A stretch of DNA of 64,000 nt from Bog-756 sp963753905 (GCA_963753905.1 CAVWDZ010000002.1:682001-746000); one strand, 5' to 3'; counted from the first letter of the stretch, positions 15,916 to 24,273 are shown. Numbers and translations are program-made. Notes: generated from the letters alone by a model not told the origin.

Positions 15916-16818
15916 ATGGACGAGAAACGATCGCGAAGCGTCGTCATTACGGGGACATCCCGAGGGCTTGGGCTCGCGACCGCAACCCACCTCCATCGAC
16001 AAGGGTGGACCGTGCTCGCCGCCATGCGGACCCCCGATGCCGGTCTCCAGCGCCTGAAGGAGAACCTCGGTCTAGGTCACGACCCCAGCAGGCTGATCGG
16101 GATCCGTCTGGATCTCGAAGATCCCGACTCGATCGAGTCCGCAATCGCCCGGATCCTCGACACGGTGGGCGTGCCCGACGGAATCGTGCACAACGCAGGG
16201 CTCGCTGGCGCCGGTGCGGTCGAGGAGATGCCGGTTCAGGTGGTGCAGCAGATGTTCGCCGCCAACCTCTTCGGACCGATCCGCCTCACCAAGGGCCTGC
16301 TACCCGGCATGCGGGCGGCAGGCCAGGGCCGGATCGTCGTCGTCTCCAGCCAGGCCGCGCTTCGGGGCATTCCGGCGACCAGTGCCTACTCGGCCAGCAA
16401 GGGCGCGCTTGAGCGGTGGGCCGAGTCGCTGGCGATTGAGGTCGCTCCGTTCGGCATCGGGATCACCGTTCTCGTCACCGGTACCTTCAAGACCGACATC
16501 CTCGAGCTCACCCCGAGTTGGAAGGACGCGGAAGGCCCCTATGTCCCCCTCCACCAGGCCCTCGAAGCAGCGGGCGAGACCATGCGCCGGTTCGCCCGCC
16601 CTCCAGACCGCTTCGCCCCGGCCGTCGAGCGAGCGCTACTCGACCGAAAGCCCTTCTGCCGCCATCCGGTCGGCATCGACGCAGCGCTGCTGCTCTACGG
16701 GAGTCGGCTGCTGCCGAACAAAGCCATGCAGGTCCTGATTACGAGGGCCCTCAGGCTCCCAACCCCCGTGAACGCTTCGCGGCGCGCCGCCGTGGCTCAG
16801 TGGTCGACGGAGGACTGA
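15916..16818 (+). CDS. Short-chain dehydrogenase/reductase
   Basis: A 300-residue classical SDR: cofactor motif TGTSRGLG close to the N-terminus, VHNAGLAGAGAVEE, the Ser in VVVSSQAAL and the catalytic pair in YSASK. The C-terminal 90 residues extend past the Rossmann core, as in several retinol-dehydrogenase-like SDRs. I chose the ATG at 15916; an in-frame start at 15856 would add 20 residues without family similarity. It is the last intact gene of the operon that begins at 13661 and resembles the SDR at 19942 in layout. It probably oxidises or reduces an alcohol/ketone made by the adjacent P450. Confidence 0.87.
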   Translation: MDEKRSRSVVITGTSRGLGLATATHLHRQGWTVLAAMRTPDAGLQRLKENLGLGHDPSRLIGIRLDLEDPDSIESAIARILDTVGVPDGIVHNAGLAGAGAVEEMPVQVVQQMFAANLFGPIRLTKGLLPGMRAAGQGRIVVVSSQAALRGIPATSAYSASKGALERWAESLAIEVAPFGIGITVLVTGTFKTDILELTPSWKDAEGPYVPLHQALEAAGETMRRFARPPDRFAPAVERALLDRKPFCRHPVGIDAALLLYGSRLLPNKAMQVLITRALRLPTPVNASRRAAVAQWSTED

Positions 16819-16820
16819 CC

Positions 16821-17010
16821 GTGTTCACCCTCCGGTTCGACATGCGGGCGCCCGCGTTCGGAGCGCAAATCGGCGAACTCTATGGCGTTGCCTTCGAGAT
16901 GTGCACCTGGGCCGAAGACCGAGGTGCACTCGTCGCTGTCCGAGCACCACGGCACCGAAGATCGCCATCTTCCGCCCCCGACCGTCCTCGCATCGGCGAT
17001 CGCGGCCCGT
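16821..17010 (+). pseudogene. Remnant of a luciferase-like (LLM) flavin oxidoreductase gene
   Basis: Two bases after the SDR stop a GTG frame opens and reads the N-terminus of an LLM-class oxidoreductase: RFDMRAPAFG, then IGELY and MCTWAEDRG. Near 16936 the similarity moves to another frame, which reads LSEHHGTEDRHLPPPTVLAS and AIAAR. After about 17010 the similarity fades, and the next gene starts at 17075. Only about 65 of the usual 300 or more codons remain, with at least one frameshift, so this is a decayed or truncated copy. It suggests that the operon once contained an LLM step that was lost, perhaps when the following gene was inserted. Confidence 0.7.
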
Positions 17011-17074
17011 CTTCCGCATCAACCCATTGGTGGCAGGCCCCCGGCCCGTCGTCGCGCAATGATTGGAGCCGAAC

Positions 17075-18322
17075 TTGCGTTTGACAACAAGTGGAATCCT
17101 GGCCGCAACGGTCGCTACCTTGGCCGCAGTGACCTGTACATCTTGCTCAGGGTCGACACCGACGGCAGCATCGGCCGGAGGCACACCGCTGGATATCACC
17201 TACGTCTCCTCGCTCACGGGCCCGGCCGCCTCCGAGTACGGCAACTCCCAGCAGGGATGTGTGGCGCGGGTGGACCTGCAGAACGCCGAAGGCGGAGTGA
17301 ACGGGCGGAAGATCGACCTGTCTGTCGTCGATGACCAGACGAATCCGACCCTGACCGCGACTGCGGTCCAGCGCGCCATCTCCGACGATGCTCTGGGGAT
17401 CGTTGCCAATTCACCCTTCTTCTTCGAGGGGGCGAAGTATGCCCAGCAAGCTGGTGTTCCGGTCACCGGCAACTCCTCTGACGGGCCAGAATGGGGTGAG
17501 CAGCCCTATACGAACATGTTCGACGCGTTCCGGGGAAGCGAGGATCCCACGGAACCCGTCAACGGCATCTTCGGCACCTTTCTGAAGGAGCACGGTGGGA
17601 CGATCATCGGCAGCTACGGCTACGGAGTCTCCCCGCTGTCGGCCGACGAGGCGAAAGGCGCAGCTGAATCCTTCCAGCGAGCTGGAGGCAAGGTCGGTGT
17701 GCTGGATACCGGCGTGCCTTTCGGCAGCGTGTCATTCACTCCCGAAGCGCTGGTAGCCCAGCAGAAGCACGTGGATGCTCTCCTACCCACGATGGACGAC
17801 GACTCGAATTTTGCGCTCCTGACGGCGCTCGAGCAGGCGGGTGTGAAGCTCAAGGCAGCGCTGTTCTCGGTCGGCTACGAACCCTCAGTCGTGCACTCGC
17901 CCGAATGGTCGAGTCTCCAGGGAACGTACTTCCTGTCGCTGGCACGTCCCTTCTCCTTGCCCGATGCAGGCACTGAGCAAATGGCGGCCGCACTTACGAA
18001 ATACGCCGGCTTCACAAAGAGCGAGTTCCCCAGTTTTGGCCAGGACCTTTCGTGGCTCGGCTGCGACCTCATAATCAAGGGGATTCAAGGTGCCGGGCAG
18101 AACCCGACCCGTGCGGGGGTCGTCAAGGCGTTGCGGAGCACCAAGTCCTACAACGGCAACGGACTGCTCCCGATCAACATCGACTACTCGACAGTGTTCG
18201 GTCACGACCTCCCCCAGTGTGCCTGGGTCCTGAAAGCCGAGAAATCAGGTTTCGTGCCGATCTCGTCCAAGCCGATCTGTGGCACTGACTACGCCGGCAC
18301 AAGCACGCTGGAGGGTTCGTAG
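17075..18322 (+). CDS. ABC-type branched-chain amino-acid-like substrate-binding lipoprotein (orphan)
   Basis: A 415-residue type-1 binding protein and close paralogue of 10608-11849: both have SSLTG or NSLTG near the N-terminus, the segment DGPEWGEQPYTNMF and the C-terminal pattern GFVPISS followed by a Pro-Cys. The TTG start at 17075 is chosen for the GGAG seven bases upstream; the N-terminus MRLTTSGILAATVATLAAV is a signal peptide and a Cys shortly after it may be lipidated, although the lipobox is weak. No permease or ATPase is near. It sits directly after the decayed LLM fragment and ends the plus-strand run; the next gene is convergent. Confidence 0.87.
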   Translation: MRLTTSGILAATVATLAAVTCTSCSGSTPTAASAGGTPLDITYVSSLTGPAASEYGNSQQGCVARVDLQNAEGGVNGRKIDLSVVDDQTNPTLTATAVQRAISDDALGIVANSPFFFEGAKYAQQAGVPVTGNSSDGPEWGEQPYTNMFDAFRGSEDPTEPVNGIFGTFLKEHGGTIIGSYGYGVSPLSADEAKGAAESFQRAGGKVGVLDTGVPFGSVSFTPEALVAQQKHVDALLPTMDDDSNFALLTALEQAGVKLKAALFSVGYEPSVVHSPEWSSLQGTYFLSLARPFSLPDAGTEQMAAALTKYAGFTKSEFPSFGQDLSWLGCDLIIKGIQGAGQNPTRAGVVKALRSTKSYNGNGLLPINIDYSTVFGHDLPQCAWVLKAEKSGFVPISSKPICGTDYAGTSTLEGS

Positions 18323-18788
18323 GGGCAGGGACTCGTATGTCCGCGGTCACCCCAGATCCGCATCTGCTGTCGATTTAGGCACGAGCCGGGATGGGGACTT
18401 CGACATACCACCTCGGTCATGTAGGGGCCGATACTTGGAGCGTCAAGCGGAGTGGATCACGCAGTGGCTCAGGCAGGCTCGCTCGAAGACAGAGTGGTAA
18501 TCCCAACACCACAAACCGGTTCTCCTGCAGAGGGAGCGGTGAACCTGCCAGATGGGCGAACGGCTCCACGCTCCCGGTAGTCCCATTCGGTGAGATCGAC
18601 ACGCTCGGTGAATCGGTGAAATCGCTAGCCGAGGCGCCTCAGCTCTCCGACCCGGTACTTGTCGGCGTGGGTGCCCCGTTTCTCGGCACCCACAACCCCG
18701 CACCCTGCTCGGTATTGGCTGTCGCCTCAGCACTTATCGTGCGGTCGACTTACCCTCCGGTTCCGGTCGTTCAGATACCCGACCGCGA
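18323..18788. other. Gene-free stretch with one strong hairpin
   Basis: This 466-bp stretch between convergent genes has no frame that I can assign to a family on either strand. Its one clear structure is the perfect hairpin at 18667-18693: GTGGGTGCC, nine-base loop, GGCACCCAC. Without a T run it may be a bidirectional terminator or the end of a lost gene. Confidence 0.5.
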
Positions 18789-19706
18789 TTACCGATCCAC
18801 GCCCAACGCCAACGCGAGGGCGGCGAGCTGGGTTTGGCGAAATCTGTTCACCACGGGCGACTTGGATACGAAGTCGAAGCCATGAAATGCCCCATCAACC
18901 ACTTCGAGGGAACACCCGACGCCGGCAGCCCGAAGCCCACCCGCATAGGCTAGGGACTCGTCGTGGAAGAGGTCGAGGGTTCCTACGCCGATCCACGCGG
19001 GCGGGAGCCCCGTGAAGTCCAGACAGCGGCCTGGTGCTGCCAGCGGGGTGACCTCAGGTGAGCCGGCCGGAAGCCCAGTGTAGGACTCCCACCCCAACCG
19101 ATTGGCCGCGTTGTTCCACAAGCGCATGTAAGTCTCATCGACGTCGGTACGAGTGGCGGTGCGGTCATCGAGCATGGGATAGGTCAGGAGCTGGAAGGCG
19201 ATGGAGATGGCTCCGTCCATGCGGGCGCGCAGAGCGAGGGCCGCTGCCAATCCACCGCCTGCGCTGTCCCCACCGACACTCACCTTGGTCGGATCGATGT
19301 CAGGCTGCGAAGCGAGCCACCCCAGCGCCTGGTGGCAGTCGTCGAGCGGCGCGGGAAAGGGGTGCTCAGGTGCGAGCCGGTAGTCGGGGGCTGCGACGAC
19401 GATCCCCAGCTCGTGGGCGAAGGCCCGGCACACATGGTCGTCTTGCGCTGCACATCCGATCATGTACCCACCTCCGTGAACCCACAACAGTCCCGGGCGG
19501 CGCCCACGGCCAGTCGGCCGGCCGTGCACGCGGACTGAGGTGCCACCGACCTGGACGATCTGCACGTCGGGTGCCCTGCGCAGGGCAAGGCCCTTGGTCG
19601 CCGCTCGCACCAACTTCACCGTGCGAGGGCCAAAGGGGGCGCGAGGGAGAAAGCGCGCCGTGCGACGCAGATCGGGATGGAACGGGGACACATCGGCGGT
19701 CGCCAC
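18789..19706 (-). CDS. Alpha/beta hydrolase of the hormone-sensitive-lipase family
   Basis: An esterase/lipase of the HSL (family IV) type. The oxyanion motif is VHGGGYM, the nucleophile elbow is GGDSAGGG, and the acid and His lie in GTLDLFHDE and GAFHGFDF. It should hydrolyse short acyl esters or lactones. The frame is open to 19781; I place the start at the GTG at 19706 because the recognisable sequence begins there (VATADVSPFHPDLR), but no good ribosome-binding site decides it. It is convergent with the binding-protein gene and upstream of, but not coupled to, the other minus-strand genes. Confidence 0.85.
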   Translation of the reverse strand: MATADVSPFHPDLRRTARFLPRAPFGPRTVKLVRAATKGLALRRAPDVQIVQVGGTSVRVHGRPTGRGRRPGLLWVHGGGYMIGCAAQDDHVCRAFAHELGIVVAAPDYRLAPEHPFPAPLDDCHQALGWLASQPDIDPTKVSVGGDSAGGGLAAALALRARMDGAISIAFQLLTYPMLDDRTATRTDVDETYMRLWNNAANRLGWESYTGLPAGSPEVTPLAAPGRCLDFTGLPPAWIGVGTLDLFHDESLAYAGGLRAAGVGCSLEVVDGAFHGFDFVSKSPVVNRFRQTQLAALALALGVDR

Positions 19707-19941
19707 GCCGAACCGTAACAAATGGACAGGGCCCTTTCTCCACACCCGCAGTAACGGTCGGAGGCACCCTCGGTGCCCCACCTACCCCGCGCTGTGGGAC
19801 ACCCAAGAAGCCCGTCCGGATCGCAGCACATTGCGGGCGGCGGCTATCTCAACGGGAGCGCCCGCTTGCCGATGCTTTCCACATGCAACCCCTTGTGGCA
19901 GCTCCACATCATGAAGCGCCCAGCGGCGGTCACCCGGTCTC

Positions 19942-20775
19942 CTACTCGCCACTGCATTGTCGGAACGCAAGCCGGAACATGGCGGGCATGAGCCGGGACG
20001 GAAGGAGCCGTTGCACGGTGTAGAGCGCCCAGGCATCAGCTCCGACGGGCCGCAGGATCGGTGGGTTCTTGGCTTCGAGGGTGTCGGCAAGCACGGTTGC
20101 GAACTGCTCTGGCGACTTGGCGGTCGAAATCATGCGCTCGCGGTAAGGTTCGAGTCGGTCGTAGACGCGGCGGTAGGGGCTGTCGGGGTCCTGGGGTGGC
20201 TCCGGTCCGTTCACCATGGAAGTGTCGAACATCCCGGTCTCGAGCGCGTGTGCTGAGATGCCGAAGGATGTGAGCTCGACGGCGAGCGTATCGATCCAGC
20301 GCTCCAGGCCAGCCTTCGACGCGCCGTAGACCGACGCGAACGGGATGCCGATCCGGGCGGTGTAGCTGGAGACGGCCACGATGCGCCCGAAGCCCCGGGC
20401 GCGCATCGATGGGAGCAGCAAGGCGGTGAGTCGCATGGGACCGAGGAGGTTGACCTGGAAGATCGCTTGCCACGTGTCGACCGGGGTGTCCTCGAAGGTG
20501 GCGAACGCGCCGACACCGGCGTTGTGCACGATGGCGTCGAGCGGGATAGCGGCGAGTTTCGCGGCGGCGTCGTCGATCGAGGAATCATCGAGGAGGTCGA
20601 GCAGTAACGGCTGGACGTCACCGGGGTGGTGTGCGGTCGCGTCTCGTAGCGGGGCGAACTCGTCGTCGATTGAGCGGACCGCGGCGATGGCGTTCCAGCC
20701 GCGACGGGTGAGCTCGATGGTCGATGCGGTGCCCAGGCCACCGGATGCGCCGGTGAGCAGGACGATGCGGCTCAA
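19942..20775 (-). CDS. Short-chain dehydrogenase/reductase, end of epoxide-hydrolase/P450 operon
   Basis: A 277-residue classical SDR. TGASGGLG is the cofactor motif, VHNAGVGA the NAG motif, the Ser lies in AVSSYTAR and the catalytic pair in YGASK. The TTG start at 20773-20775 overlaps the P450 stop (TTGA), so it is the third gene of a tightly coupled operon: epoxide hydrolase, P450, SDR. An SDR after an epoxide-opening step could oxidise the vicinal diol to a hydroxyketone, as in limonene-diol catabolism. That assignment is inferred from context. Confidence 0.88.
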   Translation of the reverse strand: MSRIVLLTGASGGLGTASTIELTRRGWNAIAAVRSIDDEFAPLRDATAHHPGDVQPLLLDLLDDSSIDDAAAKLAAIPLDAIVHNAGVGAFATFEDTPVDTWQAIFQVNLLGPMRLTALLLPSMRARGFGRIVAVSSYTARIGIPFASVYGASKAGLERWIDTLAVELTSFGISAHALETGMFDTSMVNGPEPPQDPDSPYRRVYDRLEPYRERMISTAKSPEQFATVLADTLEAKNPPILRPVGADAWALYTVQRLLPSRLMPAMFRLAFRQCSGE

Positions 20776-21956
20776 CCGGGCACGGGCTCGAAGACGAGCG
20801 GGAGGTGATCGACCTGGCGGAGCAGCGGGGTGTACTCAAGCTCGACACCGTCGGGGATGCAGTACTCAGGGATGCGCCGGTGCCACTCGCCAATGGCGAC
20901 GCGGAGCTCGAGGCGGGCGAGGTGCGATCCGAGGCAGCGGTGGATCCCCCGGCCGAAGCCGAAGTGGCGGTTGACCTCACGGTCGAACTCCACGACGTCG
21001 GCTCGTTCGTGGATTCGGTCGTCCGTGTTCGCAGAGCCGATCAAGCACACCACTTGGTTACCCGCCTTGAGGGGGCATCCACTCAGTTCGAGGTCCTCGG
21101 TGACGATGCGGGGAACGAAGGGGACCGGGGATTCGAAGCGCAGGAGCTCCTCGATCGCCGCGGGAATGATTGCGGGATCATCCACGATGGGCCGCCGGTG
21201 CTCCGCGCTTCTGGCGAACCAAGCGAAGAAGCACGTGAGGCTGTCGGTCACGGTGTCGAGCCCGGCCACGATCATGAGCTGGCAGACGCCAAGCAGTTCC
21301 TCCTCGGTCAAGGGCTGCCCATTGATCTGGGCGTTGACGAGGTGGGTGAGGAGGTCGTCGCGGGGATCGCGCCGCCGTTCCGCGATGAGGCGGCGGAACC
21401 GCTCGTTGCCCCGTTCCTTGGCCTGAAGCAGGAACTCGTTGCTGATCTCCTGACCGTGGAGGAAGTCGTGCTTCAAATCGAGGAAGAAGTCGAGGTCGTC
21501 CGACGGCAGGCCCATGAGGTCGAGGAAGACGCCACAAGGCAGCGGGACCGCGAACTCCTTTGCGAAGTCGCATTCGCCTCGCTCGATGAACCCGTCGATT
21601 AGTCGGTTGGCCCGCCGGGTGATGTCGGGCTCGAGTCGCTTCACGGATTTGGGGCTGAACAGCGGATCGAGCAGCCGGCGGTACTTCCTGTGCTCCGGCG
21701 GGTCGATGTTCTCCGGGATCATCGGGAACGGCGCCACCTCCGGTGGCAGGAAGTCCGAGGAGAACAGCGCGGGGTTGTTGAGCACGTACTCGATGTCGCT
21801 GTGCTTGGCGACGAAGACGTTGCTCTGCTCGGACCCATACATGTCCGGCAACCTCATCACCGGGTTCGTGTCACGCATCTGCTGGTAGTACGGCTGTGGC
21901 GCCCTGGCGAACTCGGGCTGGAGGAGGGAGTCGAACTCGAAGACCGGCTGCTCCAT
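20772..21956 (-). CDS. Cytochrome P450, coupled to epoxide hydrolase
   Basis: A 394-residue P450. The I-helix motif is MIVAGLDTVTDSL (Asp in place of the more common Glu before Thr), ExxR is in EELLRFES, and the heme loop is FGFGRGIHRCLG with Cys near residue 341. The ATG at 21956 overlaps the stop of the upstream epoxide-hydrolase-like gene by one base (TGATG), so the start is secure; longer frames upstream are false. It could make the epoxide that its neighbour opens. In layout it resembles cholesterol- and terpene-type CYPs of actinobacteria, without a firm subfamily call. Confidence 0.93.
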   Translation of the reverse strand: MEQPVFEFDSLLQPEFARAPQPYYQQMRDTNPVMRLPDMYGSEQSNVFVAKHSDIEYVLNNPALFSSDFLPPEVAPFPMIPENIDPPEHRKYRRLLDPLFSPKSVKRLEPDITRRANRLIDGFIERGECDFAKEFAVPLPCGVFLDLMGLPSDDLDFFLDLKHDFLHGQEISNEFLLQAKERGNERFRRLIAERRRDPRDDLLTHLVNAQINGQPLTEEELLGVCQLMIVAGLDTVTDSLTCFFAWFARSAEHRRPIVDDPAIIPAAIEELLRFESPVPFVPRIVTEDLELSGCPLKAGNQVVCLIGSANTDDRIHERADVVEFDREVNRHFGFGRGIHRCLGSHLARLELRVAIGEWHRRIPEYCIPDGVELEYTPLLRQVDHLPLVFEPVPG

Positions 21957-22363
21957 CAGCCGGCGGGGACGAGGCCGCTGTAGTCCTCGCCCGAGAGCAT
22001 CTTCCCGATCAGGCCGGTGTCGAAGTAATCGGTCCAGCGCGTGATCTTCGCGTCGCGCACGACGAAGGTGCCCATCACCGGCACGCCGTGGACGCTGCCG
22101 TCGAACCCATTGATCATGTCGACCCGCTCGGTCAGCACAACCTCGCCGTCGCTGGCGACGTTCACCATCCGGTACTCGTAGGTGTCCGGGAACATCGCGA
22201 ACTGGCCCGCCAGGTCGGCCAAGACGTCCTCGACGCCTTCCTTCGCCGGCATCCCAGTGTTTTGGTATGCGACGCCGTCGGCCAGGAACTCCCGGAGCGC
22301 CTCCGCGTCGCGCTTGCTCATCGCGGCGCAGAACGCGTGCACCACATCGATCGGATCTGCCAC
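21956..22363 (-). CDS. Limonene-1,2-epoxide-hydrolase family enzyme
   Basis: A 135-residue protein of the LEH/SnoaL-like cone fold. The full catalytic pentad of Rhodococcus limonene-1,2-epoxide hydrolase can be placed: Y33-x-N35 (LEH Y53/N55), R80-x-D82 (R99/D101) and D112 in ITRWTDYFD (D132), with matching spacing. It should add water to an epoxide to give a vicinal diol. The GTG at 22363 is chosen because AGGAGG lies five bases upstream. It is the first gene of a coupled operon with a P450 and an SDR, and it is divergent from a TetR gene, which makes substrate-induced control likely. A simple SnoaL-like isomerase is the alternative, but the pentad argues for a hydrolase. Confidence 0.82.
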   Translation of the reverse strand: MADPIDVVHAFCAAMSKRDAEALREFLADGVAYQNTGMPAKEGVEDVLADLAGQFAMFPDTYEYRMVNVASDGEVVLTERVDMINGFDGSVHGVPVMGTFVVRDAKITRWTDYFDTGLIGKMLSGEDYSGLVPAG

Positions 22364-22393
22364 CGCAACCTCCTGAACTCGGGCCCGCACCGG

Positions 22394-22420
22394 CATACTG
22401 ACTGTAGGTCGACCATACTG
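22394..22420. promoter_or_regulatory. Candidate TetR operator between epoxide-hydrolase operon and TetR gene
   Basis: Two direct copies of CATACTG (22394-22400 and 22414-22420) flank the 8-bp palindrome GGTCGACC (22407-22414). The cluster occupies the short 62-bp gap between the divergent starts at 22363 and 22426, where a shared operator would be expected. Confidence 0.45.
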
Positions 22421-22425
22421 GTTGC

Positions 22426-23058
22426 ATGACAGCCGGTCAACGAGACGGCGAGACGAGGCGCAAGCCACCCTCGGCCGCCGTCGCCGATCGCGCCGAAGCC
22501 ACCCGCAGCGCGCTCGTCGTCGCCGCCCGCCATCTCTTCGTCGAGCGGGGCTACCACGACACCAGCACGGAGGAGATCGTCGCCCTAGCCGCCGTCGGCA
22601 CCCGTGGGGCGCTCTACCACCACTTCGCCGATAAGCGCGCCCTCTTTGTCGCCGTGTTTGAAGCAGTAGAGGAGGACCTCGTCGTCGCCGCCGGCTCTCA
22701 GCTCGTCGAGGCACCACCGCTCGAGATGCTCCGCAACGGGCTCCTCGGGTTCCTCGACGCATCAGTGACCCCCGAGGTCCAGCGCATCCTCCTCATCGAC
22801 GGCCCAGCCGTCCTCGGCTGGCAGGAGTGGCGCGCCGTCGAAGCGCGCTACGGCCTAGGCGGAATCCAAGCCATGCTGGAGCTCGCCGTTGCTGACGGCT
22901 CGCTCGCCGAGCAACCGCTCGAAGTCATGGCCCACCTCCTGCTCGCGACCGCCGACGAAGCAGCCCTCTACATCGCCAACGCGGAAGATTCCCGAGCGGC
23001 CCGCGACCAAGCCGTCGCCGCGATCGACCGGCTGCTGGCCGGACTCCGACGCATTTAG
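22426..23058 (+). CDS. TetR-family transcriptional regulator
   Basis: A 210-residue TetR protein. Its HTH region has the family pattern ARHLFVERGYHDTSTEEI followed by GTRGALYHHFADKRALF; the C-terminal part (FLDASVTPEVQRILLIDGPA) is typical of TetR_C ligand domains of the YP_/AcrR type. ATG at 22426. It is divergent from the epoxide-hydrolase / P450 / SDR operon with only 62 bp between starts, so it is very probably the local repressor of that operon and of itself. The direct repeats and palindrome at 22394-22420 are the likely site. Confidence 0.9.
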   Translation: MTAGQRDGETRRKPPSAAVADRAEATRSALVVAARHLFVERGYHDTSTEEIVALAAVGTRGALYHHFADKRALFVAVFEAVEEDLVVAAGSQLVEAPPLEMLRNGLLGFLDASVTPEVQRILLIDGPAVLGWQEWRAVEARYGLGGIQAMLELAVADGSLAEQPLEVMAHLLLATADEAALYIANAEDSRAARDQAVAAIDRLLAGLRRI

Positions 23059-23205
23059 TGGCAGCGCGCAATCAGACGGACTCTTGGCTCCCCACTCGGC
23101 CCGAAGGATTCTCGGGCGCTGACACGGCAAGGACGCTGCGGAGTGGTCTCGGCGCGAACGCGGATTGTCCGTTCTGCGGCTCCGCACCCCATTCTGTATT
23201 GTCGG

Positions 23206-23224
23206 CCATACCGCTCGGGTATGG
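23206..23224. terminator. Hairpin between TetR gene and tRNA-Leu
   Basis: CCATACC, five-base loop, GGTATGG. It lies between the 3' end of the TetR gene and the 3' end of the convergent tRNA gene. No T run follows on either strand, so terminator function is a guess. Confidence 0.3.
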
Positions 23225-23245
23225 GGGCCGGTCGTCAGTAAGTAA

Positions 23246-23270
23246 GTTGAGTTGAGTTGAGTTGAGTTGA
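23246..23270. repeat. Five tandem copies of GTTGA beside tRNA-Leu
   Basis: (GTTGA)5 immediately next to the 3' end of the tRNA-Leu gene, preceded by AGTAAGTAA. A pure pentanucleotide microsatellite is unusual in this GC-rich DNA. It may vary in copy number by slippage and lies in the 3' trailer of the tRNA precursor. Confidence 0.8.
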
Positions 23271-23271
23271 G

Positions 23272-23355
<84 letters not shown>

Positions 23356-23596
23356 GAGTGACCGTGAGAGGCTACCCGATGTTCGAAAGCCCCCGATTAC
23401 CGGATCACCATGGATCGCGCCGCCGTGACTGCGGCATCCTCCCTGCCCGCAAGGGTCGCTCGGAGCCCAAGAGCACGGTGTGGATAGTGCCCAGCCGGGC
23501 CCCTGGGCCTGCCCGGACCAGGCGCCGGACGGAGCCGCCACCAGGGCCGCCGCCGTACCACTACCAGGGGGTTGACACCGATAGGCTGACGCCAAC

Positions 23597-24256
23597 ATGG
23601 GACTCCAGAAGTTCGAAGGGCGCCTCGAGCGCATGGTCGATGGGACCCTCTCCAAAGCGTTTCGGGGTGAGTTGCACCCCGTGGAGATCGGTCGCCGGGT
23701 CACCCGCGAGATGGACCTCCAGCGCCGGCTGGGCATCCAGGGCCGCCTCATCGCGCCCAATGCCTTCGTCATCCACCTCTCACCGACAGACTTCGACCGG
23801 TTCGAGAGCTTCCTCGATGCCCTGGTCCGGGAGCTGGAGGAGGCCGCCCGGGAGCACGCCCGGAGCGAGGACTACGTTTTCGTGGGCCCGGTCACCGTCT
23901 CGGTGGTGGAGGATCCCCGGCAGCGCCGGGGACGTTTCGCCGTGGTCTCGGACGTCCACGAGGGCCCGGCGGGCGTCCCAGCCGCCTCAATCGTCCTGGC
24001 GGACGGGGAGCGGGTCGTCCTCGGGTCCGATCCGATCACCATCGGACGTCTCCCCGAGAGCGGGGTGGTGATCTCGGACCCCAATGCCAGCCGCCGCCAC
24101 GCCGAAGTCCGCTGGACCGGCAGTGAGGTGGTCCTGGTCGACCTCAACTCGACCAACGGGACCCGTGTCAACGGCGCCCCGGTGCACGAGCGGGTCCTGG
24201 CCGATGGTGACCAGATCGTCATCGGAACCACCGTGCTCCGCTTCGAGACCTCGTGA
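23597..24256 (+). CDS. fhaA: FHA-domain protein FhaA (DUF3662 + FHA)
   Basis: A 219-residue cytoplasmic protein. Residues 1-115 form the DUF3662 domain (MGLQKFEGRLERMVDG, RGELHPVEIGRRVTREM); residues about 135-215 form an FHA domain with IGRLPESGVVISDPNASRRH and LNSTNGTRVNG, the phosphothreonine-binding loops. In mycobacteria FhaA is phosphorylated by PknA/PknB and binds phosphorylated cell-wall factors such as MviN. The mycobacterial protein has a long central linker; here the linker is very short, so the protein is about half the size. It is the first gene of the envelope-signalling block and lies beside tRNA-Leu as usual. Confidence 0.93.
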   Translation: MGLQKFEGRLERMVDGTLSKAFRGELHPVEIGRRVTREMDLQRRLGIQGRLIAPNAFVIHLSPTDFDRFESFLDALVRELEEAAREHARSEDYVFVGPVTVSVVEDPRQRRGRFAVVSDVHEGPAGVPAASIVLADGERVVLGSDPITIGRLPESGVVISDPNASRRHAEVRWTGSEVVLVDLNSTNGTRVNGAPVHERVLADGDQIVIGTTVLRFETS

Positions 24257-24273
24257 GCCTCGGCACCTGAGCC

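Noticed and set aside
18391..18885. 164-codon frame in the convergent gap
   Set aside because: It runs antisense into the esterase gene, has no ribosome-binding site and no family features.
20772..22427. P450 as a 551-residue protein with an N-terminal domain
   Set aside because: The extra 157 residues are out-of-frame shadow of the epoxide-hydrolase gene; the true start is the ATG at 21956 that overlaps its stop.
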